A stretch of 64,000 bases of DNA from Peptoniphilus sp. BV3C26. Its GTDB lineage: Bacteria > Bacillota > Clostridia > Tissierellales > Peptoniphilaceae. This document shows, piece by piece, positions 42,405 to 51,362 of the stretch (position 1 is its first letter; each line of letters begins with the position of its first letter). The DNA lies in the NCBI RefSeq assembly GCF_000478985.1, contig NZ_AWXB01000058.1:62001-126000 (forward strand), read 5' to 3'. The notes below the pieces were generated by a model that saw only the letters and a program-made list of their open reading frames with translations, did no database searches and was not told the DNA's origin. Position numbers and translations under genes: made by a program.

Positions 42405-42905
42405 TTAAAGTAATTTTTCAGCTTCTTCAATAGCCCTATCAAAGTTTACTTCATGAGTAACTTCAGGAACTATTTCAACATATTTTACAGTGCCTTCCTT
42501 ATCAACAATGATAACACCTCTTGTAAGAAGTGCAAGTTCTTCAATCATAAAGCCATATTTTTTTGCAAAATCTCTGTCCTTATAATCACTAACTATAATA
42601 GCCCTGTCAATTCCTTCAGCTGCACAAAATCTTCCTTGAGCAAAGGGAAGGTCCATGGAAACAGTTACAACCTTTACATCTTTACTCATTTCAGTAGCCT
42701 TTTCATTAAAAGTTCTTGTTTGAATTGAGCAAACTCCCGTATCAATGGAAGGAACTATACTTAAAATTACAACTTTTCCTAAATCATCACTTAATTTATA
42801 TTCGCTTAAATCATTATTAACTGCCTTAAAATCAGGTGCCTTTTGTCCAACTTCAACTTGCTTTCCACAAAGAGTCATCTTTGTTCCGCCAAATGTTACA
42901 TTCAT
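42405..42905 (-). CDS. tpx: thiol peroxidase Tpx
   Basis: A peroxiredoxin that reduces peroxides with thioredoxin as electron donor. The peroxidatic cysteine is in SIDTGVCSIQT (Cys59), and the resolving cysteine in GRFCAAEG (Cys94); the start TFGGTKMTLCGKQVEVGQKAPDF fits in parts. It is 166 residues. AGGAGG lies before the ATG. It is a single gene with its own terminator. It should work with the thioredoxin system whose reductase is at the window's left edge. Confidence 0.96.
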   Translation of the reverse strand: MNVTFGGTKMTLCGKQVEVGQKAPDFKAVNNDLSEYKLSDDLGKVVILSIVPSIDTGVCSIQTRTFNEKATEMSKDVKVVTVSMDLPFAQGRFCAAEGIDRAIIVSDYKDRDFAKKYGFMIEELALLTRGVIIVDKEGTVKYVEIVPEVTHEVNFDRAIEEAEKLL

Positions 42906-43027
42906 TATAATAACCTCCTAAAAAATAAAATCAATCTACATATAATTTATATCCAAATCAAAAAAAATTAAACCATTATAGTATACTTTTAAAATTCTTT
43001 TACAAAATAATTTTTTCTTTTTGTAAT

Positions 43028-43056
43028 TAAAAAACCGAAGAAAATTCCTTCGATTT
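43028..43056 (-). terminator. intrinsic terminator of the TRIC gene
   Basis: CGAAGGAA and TTTTCTTCG arms form a short hairpin followed by T residues on the minus strand. Confidence 0.8.
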
Positions 43057-43061
43057 TATTT

Positions 43062-43709
43062 TTATATTTTTTTAATTTTAGGAAGGTGGAAGTTACATTT
43101 TAAGGATATAAGCCTTATTATTACCACAATGGAAAATGTTATTATCATTAAAAAATTTTTGTTTATATCTGTTTTAAAAAACATTATATATGCTAAGGCT
43201 CCTAAAAAAGATGCGACTGCATATATTTCTTCTCTAAATATAACGGGAATGTTTCCTGCCATTACATCTCTTATTACTCCTCCTCCTACTCCTGTTACCA
43301 TGCCCACAAATATCAATAAAAATTTACTTTCATAACCCATGCTTATTGCGGTATTTATTCCTGTTACAGTAAATGCTCCAAGACCTATGGCATCAAATAA
43401 AAGCATTATTTTTTCTATTTTTTTCATTGTACGAGAATTTATAAAATCAAATTTTACATAAAAAATTGCAAATAATATTAAACTGGATATTAAAGAATAT
43501 ATGGCAAGTTTTGAATCTCTAAACATTTGTGGAGGAATATTTCCAAGAACCAAGTCTCTTATACATCCCCCTCCTAAGGCCGTCACAAGCCCAAGGACGA
43601 CTACTCCAAGAAGATCCATACTTTTTCTTATGCCCACCATAGAACCTGCAAAGGCGAAGGATATGGTTCCCAAAAGTTCAAATAATATGTCCATAGCTTC
43701 GTAGTTCAT
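43062..43709 (-). CDS. TRIC family cation channel (UPF0126)
   Basis: An inner-membrane protein of 215 residues and about seven helices. The two internal repeats each carry a GGG(C/V)IRD motif: ALGGGCIRDLVLGNIPP and GVGGGVIRDVMAGNIPV. Bacterial TRIC proteins form cation channels. It overlaps the small membrane protein gene before it by four bases; three genes (44682-43062) therefore make one operon. Confidence 0.92.
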   Translation of the reverse strand: MNYEAMDILFELLGTISFAFAGSMVGIRKSMDLLGVVVLGLVTALGGGCIRDLVLGNIPPQMFRDSKLAIYSLISSLILFAIFYVKFDFINSRTMKKIEKIMLLFDAIGLGAFTVTGINTAISMGYESKFLLIFVGMVTGVGGGVIRDVMAGNIPVIFREEIYAVASFLGALAYIMFFKTDINKNFLMIITFSIVVIIRLISLKCNFHLPKIKKI

Positions 43710-44062
43710 TTTTTTCTCCTAACTATTATAACAATTAAAAATAATGCTACAAGGCTTCCAATAAGGTTATATACTAGGTCTTTTACTTGGGGCGCTTTTG
43801 TATATATAAAATAAAAATTTAAGGCAAGTAAAATTATTTCTATTAAAAGACCGATTAATCCCACAATTATTAATTTATTCTTATCTTTTTTTACAAAGTC
43901 CATTAAGTATTTTAAAAGTATATATTGTATAAAACCTACTATGGGAAGTATTATTACTTCCCAGGGCCTTTTCATTTGATATTTTATTAAAGAATAAGTG
44001 GCAAGATATGCCTGAGCGCCTGCTATTGCAGCTAATAAGTTTTTTATTATTTGTTCAAACAT
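43706..44062 (-). CDS. small membrane protein, unknown
   Basis: An unrecognised protein of 118 residues with four hydrophobic segments at about 8-25, 37-55, 62-85 and 95-112. It has no motif I can name. It overlaps the HAD phosphatase gene by one base and the TRIC channel gene by four, so it is a translationally coupled middle member of that operon. Confidence 0.7.
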   Translation of the reverse strand: MFEQIIKNLLAAIAGAQAYLATYSLIKYQMKRPWEVIILPIVGFIQYILLKYLMDFVKKDKNKLIIVGLIGLLIEIILLALNFYFIYTKAPQVKDLVYNLIGSLVALFLIVIIVRRKK

Positions 44063-44682
44063 TATTTTAACAAACGCTCCTTTAAATCTTTTACTCTTTC
44101 AACTATTTCATCTGCTCCGAATTTTTCCAATTCTTCCTTGCTTCCATATCCATAGAGGACTCCTATAGTTTTAAGCCCGTTTTCTTTTGCTCCCACTATA
44201 TCTGAAAATCTGTCTCCTATCATAATTGCTTCTTTTGTTTTTAATATTTGAAGAGCTTCTCTTATGACCATGGCCTTTGTATTTTTTTCAGTTGTTGAGC
44301 CTTTTATTGTCTCAAAATATCCATCTATCTTTAATCTTTTAAGGATCATTTTTGCGTGAGCTTCAGGTTTTGATGTTGCCACTGCAATTTTATGTTTTTT
44401 TGAAGTTTCTATTATTAAATCTTCTATTCCTTCAAATAAATTGCATTCATTAATGGCTTTTTTCAAATAAAAATCTCTGAATATTTCTGTGGCTTCTTCT
44501 ATTTCTCTTTCATTCATTCCCAGCTTTTTGAAGCTTTCATGAAAGGTTGGCCCTACATATTTTAAAAGATCTCCGTATTTTTCTTTTTTTATGCCCATTT
44601 CTTCAAAGGTTATTTTAAGTCCTTCTACAATTCCCTTTTGAGAATCTATTAGAGTTCCATCTAAGTCAAATAAATATATCAT
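44062..44682 (-). CDS. HAD-superfamily phosphatase (PGP/PpaX-like)
   Basis: A cytoplasmic phosphatase with the HAD motifs: FDLDGTLIDS (nucleophile and acid Asp), VATSKPEAH (Thr/Ser motif), and MIGDRFSDIVGAKENG (metal Asp). The cap domain opens QKGIVEGLKITFEEMG. The length of 206 residues suits phosphoglycolate phosphatase-like or pyrophosphatase PpaX-like enzymes, and the exact substrate is unknown. It is first in the operon with the two membrane proteins. Confidence 0.9.
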   Translation of the reverse strand: MIYLFDLDGTLIDSQKGIVEGLKITFEEMGIKKEKYGDLLKYVGPTFHESFKKLGMNEREIEEATEIFRDFYLKKAINECNLFEGIEDLIIETSKKHKIAVATSKPEAHAKMILKRLKIDGYFETIKGSTTEKNTKAMVIREALQILKTKEAIMIGDRFSDIVGAKENGLKTIGVLYGYGSKEELEKFGADEIVERVKDLKERLLK

Positions 44683-44757
44683 GTCTTCTCCTATTTTTTA
44701 ATTTTATTTAATCTTAACATAAAATTCAGTTTAAATAAGTTGGGTTTTTATTTTTTA

Positions 44758-44794
44758 ATAAAAAACCCCATAATATTTTCATATTATAGGGTCT
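44758..44794 (-). terminator. intrinsic terminator downstream of the gene at 44799
   Basis: ACCCTATAATAT and ATATTATGGGGT form a hairpin with a GAAA loop followed by T residues on the minus strand. Confidence 0.9.
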
Positions 44795-44798
44795 TTTA

Positions 44799-45536
44799 TT
44801 AATCTAATATTTCAAGGATTTTTTCTAAAAATATTCTTTGTGTTTCTAAAAGCATTTCAAAATTTAATTTTTGCCAATTTAAAAATAATTCAAATTGTCT
44901 TTCAGCATAAGTTTGTTTCATCAACTGGCCTTTTTTTTCAGAAATCTTGGCCGGCAACTCAGGATTTTTCCTTAAATCTACCCTTTTTTCCTTGGGCGGA
45001 TGCATTTCAATAATAAGTTCTCCAAAATTTTTATCTTCTTGAACTTTTATTTTCTTTGTTTCCTTTTTTTCGGCTTTAATTTCTATTTTTGCGGGAACTT
45101 TTCCCTGTCTTAAAATTATCTCATTTTTTTGATTTAAATATTCTTTGCTTAACTTTATTATCTCTTGATCTTTTACTTCCTTAAAAATTATGCCCGAAGA
45201 AAGGTCTAGTATTTTTTCATTCAGATCTTCTTTTTTAATTTTTTTAAAGACAAAGGGAATTTGGAAGCCCTTATTAAATTTCGAATCTTTTAAAGCAGAG
45301 CCTATTGCAATTTCTTCACTACATATCCAAACTATATCGCCCTTTTTTATTTTGCTCATGCCGTTTAAAAGAATGGATGCTTTTCTTTGATTTTCCAATT
45401 TTTTTCCAATTAACTTTTTATATTCCATAAAATCTTTATAAGCTTCTTTAACTTCTAAGTTAAAAAATATACTTTTGGAATTTAAAAAATCTTCAAATAC
45501 CCCTTGGTCTGCAATAAGTCTATAAACTGAAACCAT
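44799..45536 (-). CDS. hypothetical protein, 245 aa
   Basis: An unrecognised soluble protein. The first 150 residues look globular; a Lys/Glu-rich linker (AEKKETKKIKVQEDK) lies at about 153-168, and the last 80 residues are helical (ERQFELFLNWQKLNFEMLLE). It lies just after nicotinate phosphoribosyltransferase on the same strand with 16 bases between, so it is probably co-transcribed. No catalytic motif is seen. Confidence 0.7.
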   Translation of the reverse strand: MVSVYRLIADQGVFEDFLNSKSIFFNLEVKEAYKDFMEYKKLIGKKLENQRKASILLNGMSKIKKGDIVWICSEEIAIGSALKDSKFNKGFQIPFVFKKIKKEDLNEKILDLSSGIIFKEVKDQEIIKLSKEYLNQKNEIILRQGKVPAKIEIKAEKKETKKIKVQEDKNFGELIIEMHPPKEKRVDLRKNPELPAKISEKKGQLMKQTYAERQFELFLNWQKLNFEMLLETQRIFLEKILEILD

Positions 45537-45552
45537 ATTTTTTCTTCCTTTT

Positions 45553-47007
45553 TTATTTTTCTCTATGTTCTTTTAAAAGTGTATCCTTTACTTCCCACAA
45601 TTTTTGAGACAAATCCACTATATATTCATGAGGATTTTCAAGCCTTTTAACTTCATCCCAAAGAGAATCCAATTCATTTTTAGCTCTTTCTCTTATTTCT
45701 TCCAAAGTTGGCTTTTTATAAATTAATTTTCCTTCCCTGTAAATTTGCACAAGAAGAGGCTTTACATAATAATCTTTGAAAGTCTTTCTCTTCCAAGTGT
45801 AAATAGGATGGAAAAGTTCAATAGGCTTACTTTCATCTATTTTTTCATCATGTAAAGTTATAAGATCTGCCTCAGCTTTTCCTGTCTTCTTGTCATAGAT
45901 TCTATATAGATTTTTAAAACCTGGAGTTGTAATCTTGCTTACATTCTCTGAAATTTTAATAGAAGGACGAATATTTCCGTCAGCTTCCTCAATTCCCACA
46001 AGTTTATAAACTCCACCAAAAACAGGAGAAGATTTTGAAGTTATAAGCCTTTCTCCAACTCCAAAACTGTCAAGTTTAGCCCCCTGCATTAAAATGTTTT
46101 GAATTGTCCACTCATCAAGAGAATTTGATGCCATTATCTTTGCATCTTTATAGCCAGCCTTGTCCAGCATTTTTCTTGCTTCCTTAGAAAGATATGCAAT
46201 ATCTCCTGAATCTATTCTTATTCCCTTAGGCCTAAATCCTCTGGGAACTACTTCCTCATCAAAAACTTTAATTGCATTTGGAACTCCCTCTTTTAAAACA
46301 TCAAAAGTATCTACAAGAAGCAGACAATTGTCTGGATAAACCCTTGCATATTGTCTAAAAGCTTCAAGCTCAGAATCAAAAAGTTGAACCCAAGAATGAG
46401 CCATAGTACCAAGAGCGGGAACCCCGTAAATCTTTTCAGCAAGAGTATCTGCCGTTCCGAGACAGCCTCCTATATAAGATGCCCTTGCTCCCAAATTTGC
46501 CCCAGAATATCCTTGAGCCCTTCTTGAGCCAAATTCAACCACAGGACGACCTTCAGCAGCATTTACAATCCTATTTGCCTTTGTTGCAACCATAGATTGA
46601 TGATTTATTGTTAAAAGCACCATAGTTTCCAACATTTGAGCTTGGATAACAGGTCCTCTTACTATTACAAGGGGTTCTTGAGGAAAGGCAATTGTTCCTT
46701 CTGGAATTGCCCAAACATCGCATTTAAATTCAAAATTTTTTAAATATTTTAAAAATTCCTCATCAAAAATTCCCTTGGTCCTTAAAAAGTCAATGTCCGA
46801 ATCATCAAAGTGGAGATTTTCCATATAATCTATAACTTGTTCAAGACCTGCTATAATTGCATAGCTTGCATTGTCGGGAACAGAACGGAAAAACATATCG
46901 AAAATAACATTTTTTTCCTTAAGTCCAACTTTAAAATAACCGTTGCCCATTGCAAATTCATAAAAATCGCAAAGGAGGGTTAAGTTTTCTTTTTTTTCAA
47001 AATTCAT
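45553..47007 (-). CDS. pncB: nicotinate phosphoribosyltransferase
   Basis: Makes nicotinate mononucleotide from nicotinate and PRPP. Family marks are LLCDFYEFAMGNGYF at the start, VEFGSRRAQGYSGANLG in the middle, LGTMAHSWVQLF, and IRIDSGDIAYLSKEARKML. The ATG at 47007 is chosen; an in-frame GTG 12 bases upstream is possible but has a poorer site. The length of 484 residues is typical of the Gram-positive form. It partners the nicotinamidase at 41807. Confidence 0.95.
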   Translation of the reverse strand: MNFEKKENLTLLCDFYEFAMGNGYFKVGLKEKNVIFDMFFRSVPDNASYAIIAGLEQVIDYMENLHFDDSDIDFLRTKGIFDEEFLKYLKNFEFKCDVWAIPEGTIAFPQEPLVIVRGPVIQAQMLETMVLLTINHQSMVATKANRIVNAAEGRPVVEFGSRRAQGYSGANLGARASYIGGCLGTADTLAEKIYGVPALGTMAHSWVQLFDSELEAFRQYARVYPDNCLLLVDTFDVLKEGVPNAIKVFDEEVVPRGFRPKGIRIDSGDIAYLSKEARKMLDKAGYKDAKIMASNSLDEWTIQNILMQGAKLDSFGVGERLITSKSSPVFGGVYKLVGIEEADGNIRPSIKISENVSKITTPGFKNLYRIYDKKTGKAEADLITLHDEKIDESKPIELFHPIYTWKRKTFKDYYVKPLLVQIYREGKLIYKKPTLEEIRERAKNELDSLWDEVKRLENPHEYIVDLSQKLWEVKDTLLKEHREK

Positions 47008-47136
47008 TTTTTCTCTCACTTTCCTTATCTTTAGTCAATTATATTATTAAAAAAAATCTTTTCAAGAAATAGGAAAAATTTATCAAGTTTTAAAATTTTT
47101 AAAATGCTTCATGTTAAGGATCCTTGTTTTATAAAA

Positions 47137-47168
47137 TAAAAAATCACCTTATTTTTAAGGTGATTTTT
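47137..47168 (-). terminator. intrinsic terminator of the amino-acid ABC operon
   Basis: AAATCACCTT and AAGGTGATTT form a stem followed by T residues on the minus strand, just after the ATPase gene's stop. Confidence 0.92.
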
Positions 47169-47178
47169 CGATTTCTTC

Positions 47179-47913
47179 TTATTTTTCTAATATTCTTGAC
47201 AAAAATTCTTTTGTTCTTTGATTTTTTGGATTGTTAAATATATTTTCTGGACTGTCTTCTTCAAGGATTACTCCCTTATCCATAAATAATACCTTTGTTG
47301 ATACGTCCCTGGCAAATTCCATTTCGTGGGTTACTACTATCATGGTCATTCCTTTTTTTGCAAGTTTTTTCATAATGTCCAAAACTTCTCCTACCATTTC
47401 TGGATCAAGGGCTGATGTTGGTTCGTCAAAAAGCATTACATCAGGTTTCATTGTTAAAGATCTTGCTATGGCAACTCTTTGTTTTTGTCCTCCTGAAAGT
47501 TGTCTTGGCCTTGCATTTTGATATTTTATCATTCCCACGTCTTCTAAGTTTTTTTTGGCAAGTTCTTCTGCTTCTTCTTTTTTCATCTTTAGCACTTTTA
47601 TGGGACCTATTGTGCAATTTTCAAGGACTGTTAAATTTTCATAAAGATTAAAGGATTGAAATACCATTGCCATTTTTGTACGGATTTTTCTTAAATCTAC
47701 CCTGCCTTCAAATATGTTTTTGCCTTCAAATATTACATCTCCTGATGTTTTTTCTTCAAGGCCATTTATACATCTTAAAAGGGTACTTTTTCCTGATCCT
47801 GATGAACCTATTATGGATACTACTTGTCCTTTTTCTACTTTAAAGTTTATATCTTTTAATACTTTATTTTTACCAAAGTTTTTTTCTAAGTGTTTTATTT
47901 CTAAAATTTCCAT
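47179..47913 (-). CDS. polar amino acid ABC transporter, ATP-binding protein
   Basis: The ATPase of a three-gene amino-acid importer. It has Walker [14 protein letters not shown], signature [15 protein letters not shown], Walker [15 protein letters not shown] and H-loop VVTHEMEFA, like GlnQ/HisP/ArtP. The ATG at 47913 follows CAGGTG; an upstream frame to 47979 lacks a site. It is 244 residues. It lies one base after the permease gene. The operon begins with a T-box leader of probable lysine type. Confidence 0.95.
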   Translation of the reverse strand: MEILEIKHLEKNFGKNKVLKDINFKVEKGQVVSIIGSSGSGKSTLLRCINGLEEKTSGDVIFEGKNIFEGRVDLRKIRTKMAMVFQSFNLYENLTVLENCTIGPIKVLKMKKEEAEELAKKNLEDVGMIKYQNARPRQLSGGQKQRVAIARSLTMKPDVMLFDEPTSALDPEMVGEVLDIMKKLAKKGMTMIVVTHEMEFARDVSTKVLFMDKGVILEEDSPENIFNNPKNQRTKEFLSRILEK

Positions 47914-47914
47914 T

Positions 47915-48640
47915 TTACACCTGCATTTGATTTCCCATGGAAAGTTCGTAAGTTTCCGGTCCTTCCATTTTTCTTTCAATCCATCTTAAAAGGTTTGTTA
48001 TTATTGTTGTCAATAGTAGATAAATGATACTTGTTATAAGCATGGGTGAAAAATAATCTCCACTTGCTCCTCCTATGGATTTTGATGCAAAGAAAAGTTC
48101 ATTTATGGCTATTACGTTTAATACCGATGTATCTTTTATGTTTATTACAAATTCGTTTCCTGTTGCTGGCAAAATATTTCTCATTGTCTGCGGTATTACT
48201 ATATAGAGCATTGTTTGAAGGTGACTCATGCCGGAACTTGTTGCCGCTTCAAATTGTCCCTTATCCACTCCTATTATTCCTCCACGAACTACCTCAGACA
48301 TATAGGCTCCTGTGTTTATGCTTACTATAAAATAAGCTGCAAGCATTTTATCAAGGGTTATATTAAATAATATGGGCATTCCATAAAATATAAGCATGGA
48401 TTGAACCATCATGGGTGTTCCTCTGAAAACTAAAATATATATGGAGAGAATAGCATTTATAATTTTTTGAAAAATTCCCTTTGAACCTTTTTGTTTTGGG
48501 ATTGTCCTTATTGTTCCTACTAAAAGTCCTATTATTAAGCCTACTATTGTGCCGAATATAGAAATTTTAAGAGTAACTATTGTTCCGTTAATAAACATGG
48601 GGCCGCTTGTTGCCCAAATGTTGGAAATTTTATTTAGCAT
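47915..48640 (-). CDS. polar amino acid ABC transporter, permease
   Basis: The membrane subunit with five helices. The opening [20 protein letters not shown] and the EAA loop [21 protein letters not shown] are characteristic of HisM/GlnP-type permeases. The stretch [16 protein letters not shown] is also typical. It is 241 residues. It begins three bases after the binding-protein gene ends. Confidence 0.95.
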   Translation of the reverse strand: MLNKISNIWATSGPMFINGTIVTLKISIFGTIVGLIIGLLVGTIRTIPKQKGSKGIFQKIINAILSIYILVFRGTPMMVQSMLIFYGMPILFNITLDKMLAAYFIVSINTGAYMSEVVRGGIIGVDKGQFEAATSSGMSHLQTMLYIVIPQTMRNILPATGNEFVINIKDTSVLNVIAINELFFASKSIGGASGDYFSPMLITSIIYLLLTTIITNLLRWIERKMEGPETYELSMGNQMQV

Positions 48641-48643
48641 TTA

Positions 48644-49486
48644 TTAATTTGCCTCCGAAATTGGTTGCACTGAAAGTGCTTCTTCCATTAATTTTTGTCT
48701 ATCTTCTTGGGTTAATGTCTTTAAAAATTCATTTATCTTATCTTTTAATTCTGTATTATCTTTTTTAAGTCCAACTGCAATTCCTATGTCTGAATCTGAT
48801 ACGTCAAATCCCTTTCCTTCTTCAAAGCTTACATAGGTAAAATCATCTACTGCTTTTGTTATGGAAAGTCCTTCTGGAAGCTCTGCAACATATCCATCAA
48901 TTATACCACTTTTAAGGGCAACTCTTTCTTGAGAAAAGTCACCTATGGGGTCTTGTTTATCTATGCCTGGCATTTGATCTAATACATCATAGTGGAAGGT
49001 GTTAAGTTGACCTGTAAGTTTTGCTCCTGCAAAGTCATTTATTGATTTTGCATCTTTATATTTTGAATCTTTTTTTACTACAACTATTAAATCGCTCTTC
49101 CAATATAAGTCGGAAAAATCTATTTCTTCTCTTCTTTTGTCTGTTGGGCTCATTCCTCCTATAATTGCATCTATATAGCCTGCTTGAAGGGCTGGTATAA
49201 GTCCTGACCATTCCATTTTTTGAATTACAAGTTTTTTACCAAGAGAATCTGCTATTTTCTTTGCAATTTGTACGTCATATCCATTTGCAAATTCTTTTGT
49301 ATCTGCTATGGGAACTGCTCCGTTTTTATCGTCTGTTTGTGTCCAGTTGTAGGGAGCATACATAGCTTCCATTCCTACTGTAAATGTTTCTGAATCCTTT
49401 TTTTCTTTTGCTTGTTGAGAATCCTTACTTCCACATGATGTTAAAATCATTATTGATACAAGTAAAATACTTATTAATTTTTTCAT
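48644..49486 (-). CDS. amino acid ABC transporter, substrate-binding lipoprotein
   Basis: A periplasmic-type binding protein tethered by a lipid. The signal ends in the lipobox LTSC, with Cys20 or so to be acylated. Mature features are TFTVGMEAMYAPYNW, GYDVQIAKKIADSLGKKL and IIGGMSPTDKRREEIDFSD, as in family 3 binding proteins. The ATG at 49486 has AGGAGG upstream; the open frame before it is part of the T-box. It is 280 residues. If the T-box reads lysine, this is probably a lysine or basic amino acid binder. Confidence 0.93.
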   Translation of the reverse strand: MKKLISILLVSIMILTSCGSKDSQQAKEKKDSETFTVGMEAMYAPYNWTQTDDKNGAVPIADTKEFANGYDVQIAKKIADSLGKKLVIQKMEWSGLIPALQAGYIDAIIGGMSPTDKRREEIDFSDLYWKSDLIVVVKKDSKYKDAKSINDFAGAKLTGQLNTFHYDVLDQMPGIDKQDPIGDFSQERVALKSGIIDGYVAELPEGLSITKAVDDFTYVSFEEGKGFDVSDSDIGIAVGLKKDNTELKDKINEFLKTLTQEDRQKLMEEALSVQPISEAN

Positions 49487-49511
49487 TTTTTTCCTCCTAA
49501 TTTTTAAATCA

Positions 49512-49740
49512 AAATAAAAAAAGCTTCCGCCCCAAGGGACGAAAGCATCGTGTACCACCCAATTTTATACATTTCTCGCAAAATGTACCTCTTTAAGTTT
49601 AAACTTATTTGTTAACGCCAACTACGTCTTGAAATATTACTTCAAGAAGCTCCGAGTCCTTATTCTTTGAAAAAGTATCTGTGCTCTTTCACCTTACAGC
49701 ACTCTCTAAGAGACCTTTTTTCCAAATACTCTTCTCTTCA
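49512..49740 (-). ncRNA. T-box riboswitch upstream of the amino-acid ABC operon (probable Lys, AAG)
   Basis: The leader has AGTA followed by TTTG, later CAAA then GAA-T-AAG, so the loop-E geometry puts AAG at 49659-49661 as specifier. The AGAGAG bulge region and distal GTAAGGTGAAAG are present. The T-box is GGGTGGTACACG (49549-49560), followed by the terminator stem GCTTTCGTCCC / GGGCGGAAGC and T residues. Lysine is the best reading; a Glu GAA reading one register earlier is less likely. Confidence 0.88.
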
Positions 49741-49758
49741 TCGCTAAAACTTTAAACC

Positions 49759-49787
49759 ATTATACACAAAGTAATTTTTAAAAACAA
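49759..49787 (-). promoter_or_regulatory. sigma-A promoter of the amino-acid ABC leader
   Basis: TTGTTT (49782-49787) and TATAAT (49759-49764) with 17 bases between, about 20 bases before the T-box. Confidence 0.78.
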
Positions 49788-49811
49788 GGGAATTTCAATT
49801 TATTTTTGTTT

Positions 49812-50570
49812 TTATTTTAAATAACCTAAATTTTTTGATATTTTTTGAGAACAAAGAAGCAATTTTTTCTTTAAAGCTTCAACATCCTTGTCAATAATTC
49901 TAAATTTAGGTCCAGTTATTGAAATAGCACCTTCAATTTTATTTTGTCCGTTTATTATTGCCGTTCCCAAACAATAAATCCCCTTTTCATTTTCTTCATC
50001 ATCTATGGCTATTTTACTTTTTCTAACTTCTTCAATTTCTTTTAAAAAAGCCTCTAATTTTATATCTGATTTTTTTATAAGGCCTTCTTCAATAGTTTTT
50101 TTAACAATTTCTTTTATTTCACTATTTTCAAGAAAAGACAAAATTGCCTTTCCTACTGAAGTTTTTACTAAAGGAGCCCTTCTTCCTATTCTGGAATTTA
50201 AAGTAATTGCATTTTGTGCGTCAATTTTATCAACATATACTACATAAATTCCGTCACGAGTGACAAGATGGACTACTTCATTTATATCTTGAGACAAATT
50301 TTTTATAAATTCATGGCTTATTCCAATAAAATCCATTCCCGCAAGTTTTGTGTTTGCAAGAGAATAGAGTTTATATGTAAGAGAATATTTTGAATCTTCA
50401 TCTTGTTTTACATATCCAAGGGAAATAAGGGTATTTAAAAATCTGTGAACCGTTGACTTGTGAAGATTAACTTCCTTGCTTAGTTCAGTAAGACCTGCTC
50501 CCGCAGGAAATTTTTCAAAACTTTCAAGAATATCAAATACTCTTACAATGGATTGTATTTTATCTTCCAT
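49812..50570 (-). CDS. IclR-family transcriptional regulator (KdgR-like)
   Basis: A repressor or activator with an N-terminal winged helix and a C-terminal ligand domain. The opening SIVRVFDILESFEKFPAGAG and the helix LTELSKEVNLHKSTVHRFLNTL are typical. The ligand domain shows RIGRRAPLVKTSVGKAILSF and the C-terminal YCLGTAIINGQN. It is 252 residues. It is divergent from the KDPG aldolase and KDG kinase genes, so it most likely responds to KDG or KDPG as KdgR proteins do. Confidence 0.9.
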   Translation of the reverse strand: MEDKIQSIVRVFDILESFEKFPAGAGLTELSKEVNLHKSTVHRFLNTLISLGYVKQDEDSKYSLTYKLYSLANTKLAGMDFIGISHEFIKNLSQDINEVVHLVTRDGIYVVYVDKIDAQNAITLNSRIGRRAPLVKTSVGKAILSFLENSEIKEIVKKTIEEGLIKKSDIKLEAFLKEIEEVRKSKIAIDDEENEKGIYCLGTAIINGQNKIEGAISITGPKFRIIDKDVEALKKKLLLCSQKISKNLGYLK

Positions 50571-50645
50571 AATTACACCTCTTAACTTACTAAAGTTAAT
50601 ATTAACACAAAAAAAAATAAATTCCTATATTTTAAACTTTTACCC

Positions 50646-50717
50646 TTGACTGAAAAATCGATTTCATATATACTCTAATTGGTTTTAAATTACGAAAGTT
50701 AGTTTTATATTATGAAA
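50646..50717 (+). promoter_or_regulatory. promoter and repeated operator of the KDG/KDPG operon
   Basis: The promoter is TTGACT (50646-50651), 17 bases, TATACT (50669-50674). Just after the start point, two direct repeats follow, TTTTAAATTACGAAA (50683-50697) and TTTTATATTATGAAA (50703-50717), 13 of 15 bases alike and 20 bases apart. These are good sites for the divergent IclR-type regulator, acting as a roadblock. Confidence 0.65.
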
Positions 50718-50732
50718 CTTTTTGGAGGGAAA

Positions 50733-51362
50733 ATGAATAAATTAGAAGTTTTAAAAAGAGTTCACGAACTAGGAATAGTAGCTGTAATTCGTGGAAAGAA
50801 TAAAGAAGAAGCTTTAAATTATGCAAAAGCCTGTGTTGAAGGTGGAGTTGATATTCTTGAAGTTACTTTTACAGTTCCCGGCGCAATTGATGTACTTAAG
50901 GAATTAAATGAAGAAGTTAAGGATGCACTTTTAGGTGCAGGTACTGTTCTTGATCCAGTTACTGCAAGACTTGCAATAATGAACGGAGCAAATTTCATAG
51001 TGTCTCCTTCCTTTGATAAGGATGTTGCAAAAATGTGTAATCTTTACGGAGTTCCTTATATGCCAGGTTGTATGACTCCAACTGAAATGACTGAAGCCTT
51101 AAAATATGGCGTAGACATTATTAAAGTCTTCCCAGGTTCAGCTTTTGGTCCTTCATACTTCGGAGCAATCCACGGACCCCTACCTCATGTTAACCTTATG
51201 CCAACAGGTGGAGTTGACATTGACAATGTTGGAGAATGGATTAAAAAAGGTGCTTATGCTGTAGGTGTAGGTTCCAAACTTGTTAAAGGTAGTAAAGAAG
51301 AAATTATAGAAAAAGCAAGAAAATTTTTAAATAACATTAAGGAGGCTAAAAATAATGGCTAA
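50733..51362 (+). CDS. eda: 2-keto-3-deoxy-6-phosphogluconate aldolase (KHG/KDPG aldolase)
   Basis: Splits KDPG into pyruvate and glyceraldehyde 3-phosphate; many relatives also cleave 4-hydroxy-2-ketoglutarate. The opening GIVAVIRGKNKEEAL, LGAGTVLDPVTARLAI and the Schiff-base lysine in DIIKVFPGSAFGP are clear. A final GGVDIDNVGEW is typical. The ATG at 50733 has GGAGGG upstream; an earlier in-frame ATG at 50712 overlaps the operator and is less likely. It is 209 residues. It overlaps the kinase gene by eight bases. Confidence 0.93.
   Translation: MNKLEVLKRVHELGIVAVIRGKNKEEALNYAKACVEGGVDILEVTFTVPGAIDVLKELNEEVKDALLGAGTVLDPVTARLAIMNGANFIVSPSFDKDVAKMCNLYGVPYMPGCMTPTEMTEALKYGVDIIKVFPGSAFGPSYFGAIHGPLPHVNLMPTGGVDIDNVGEWIKKGAYAVGVGSKLVKGSKEEIIEKARKFLNNIKEAKNNG

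Noticed and set aside
42906-43020. PerR or Fur box before tpx
   Set aside because: AT-rich patches such as TATACTATAAT do not make the required palindrome.
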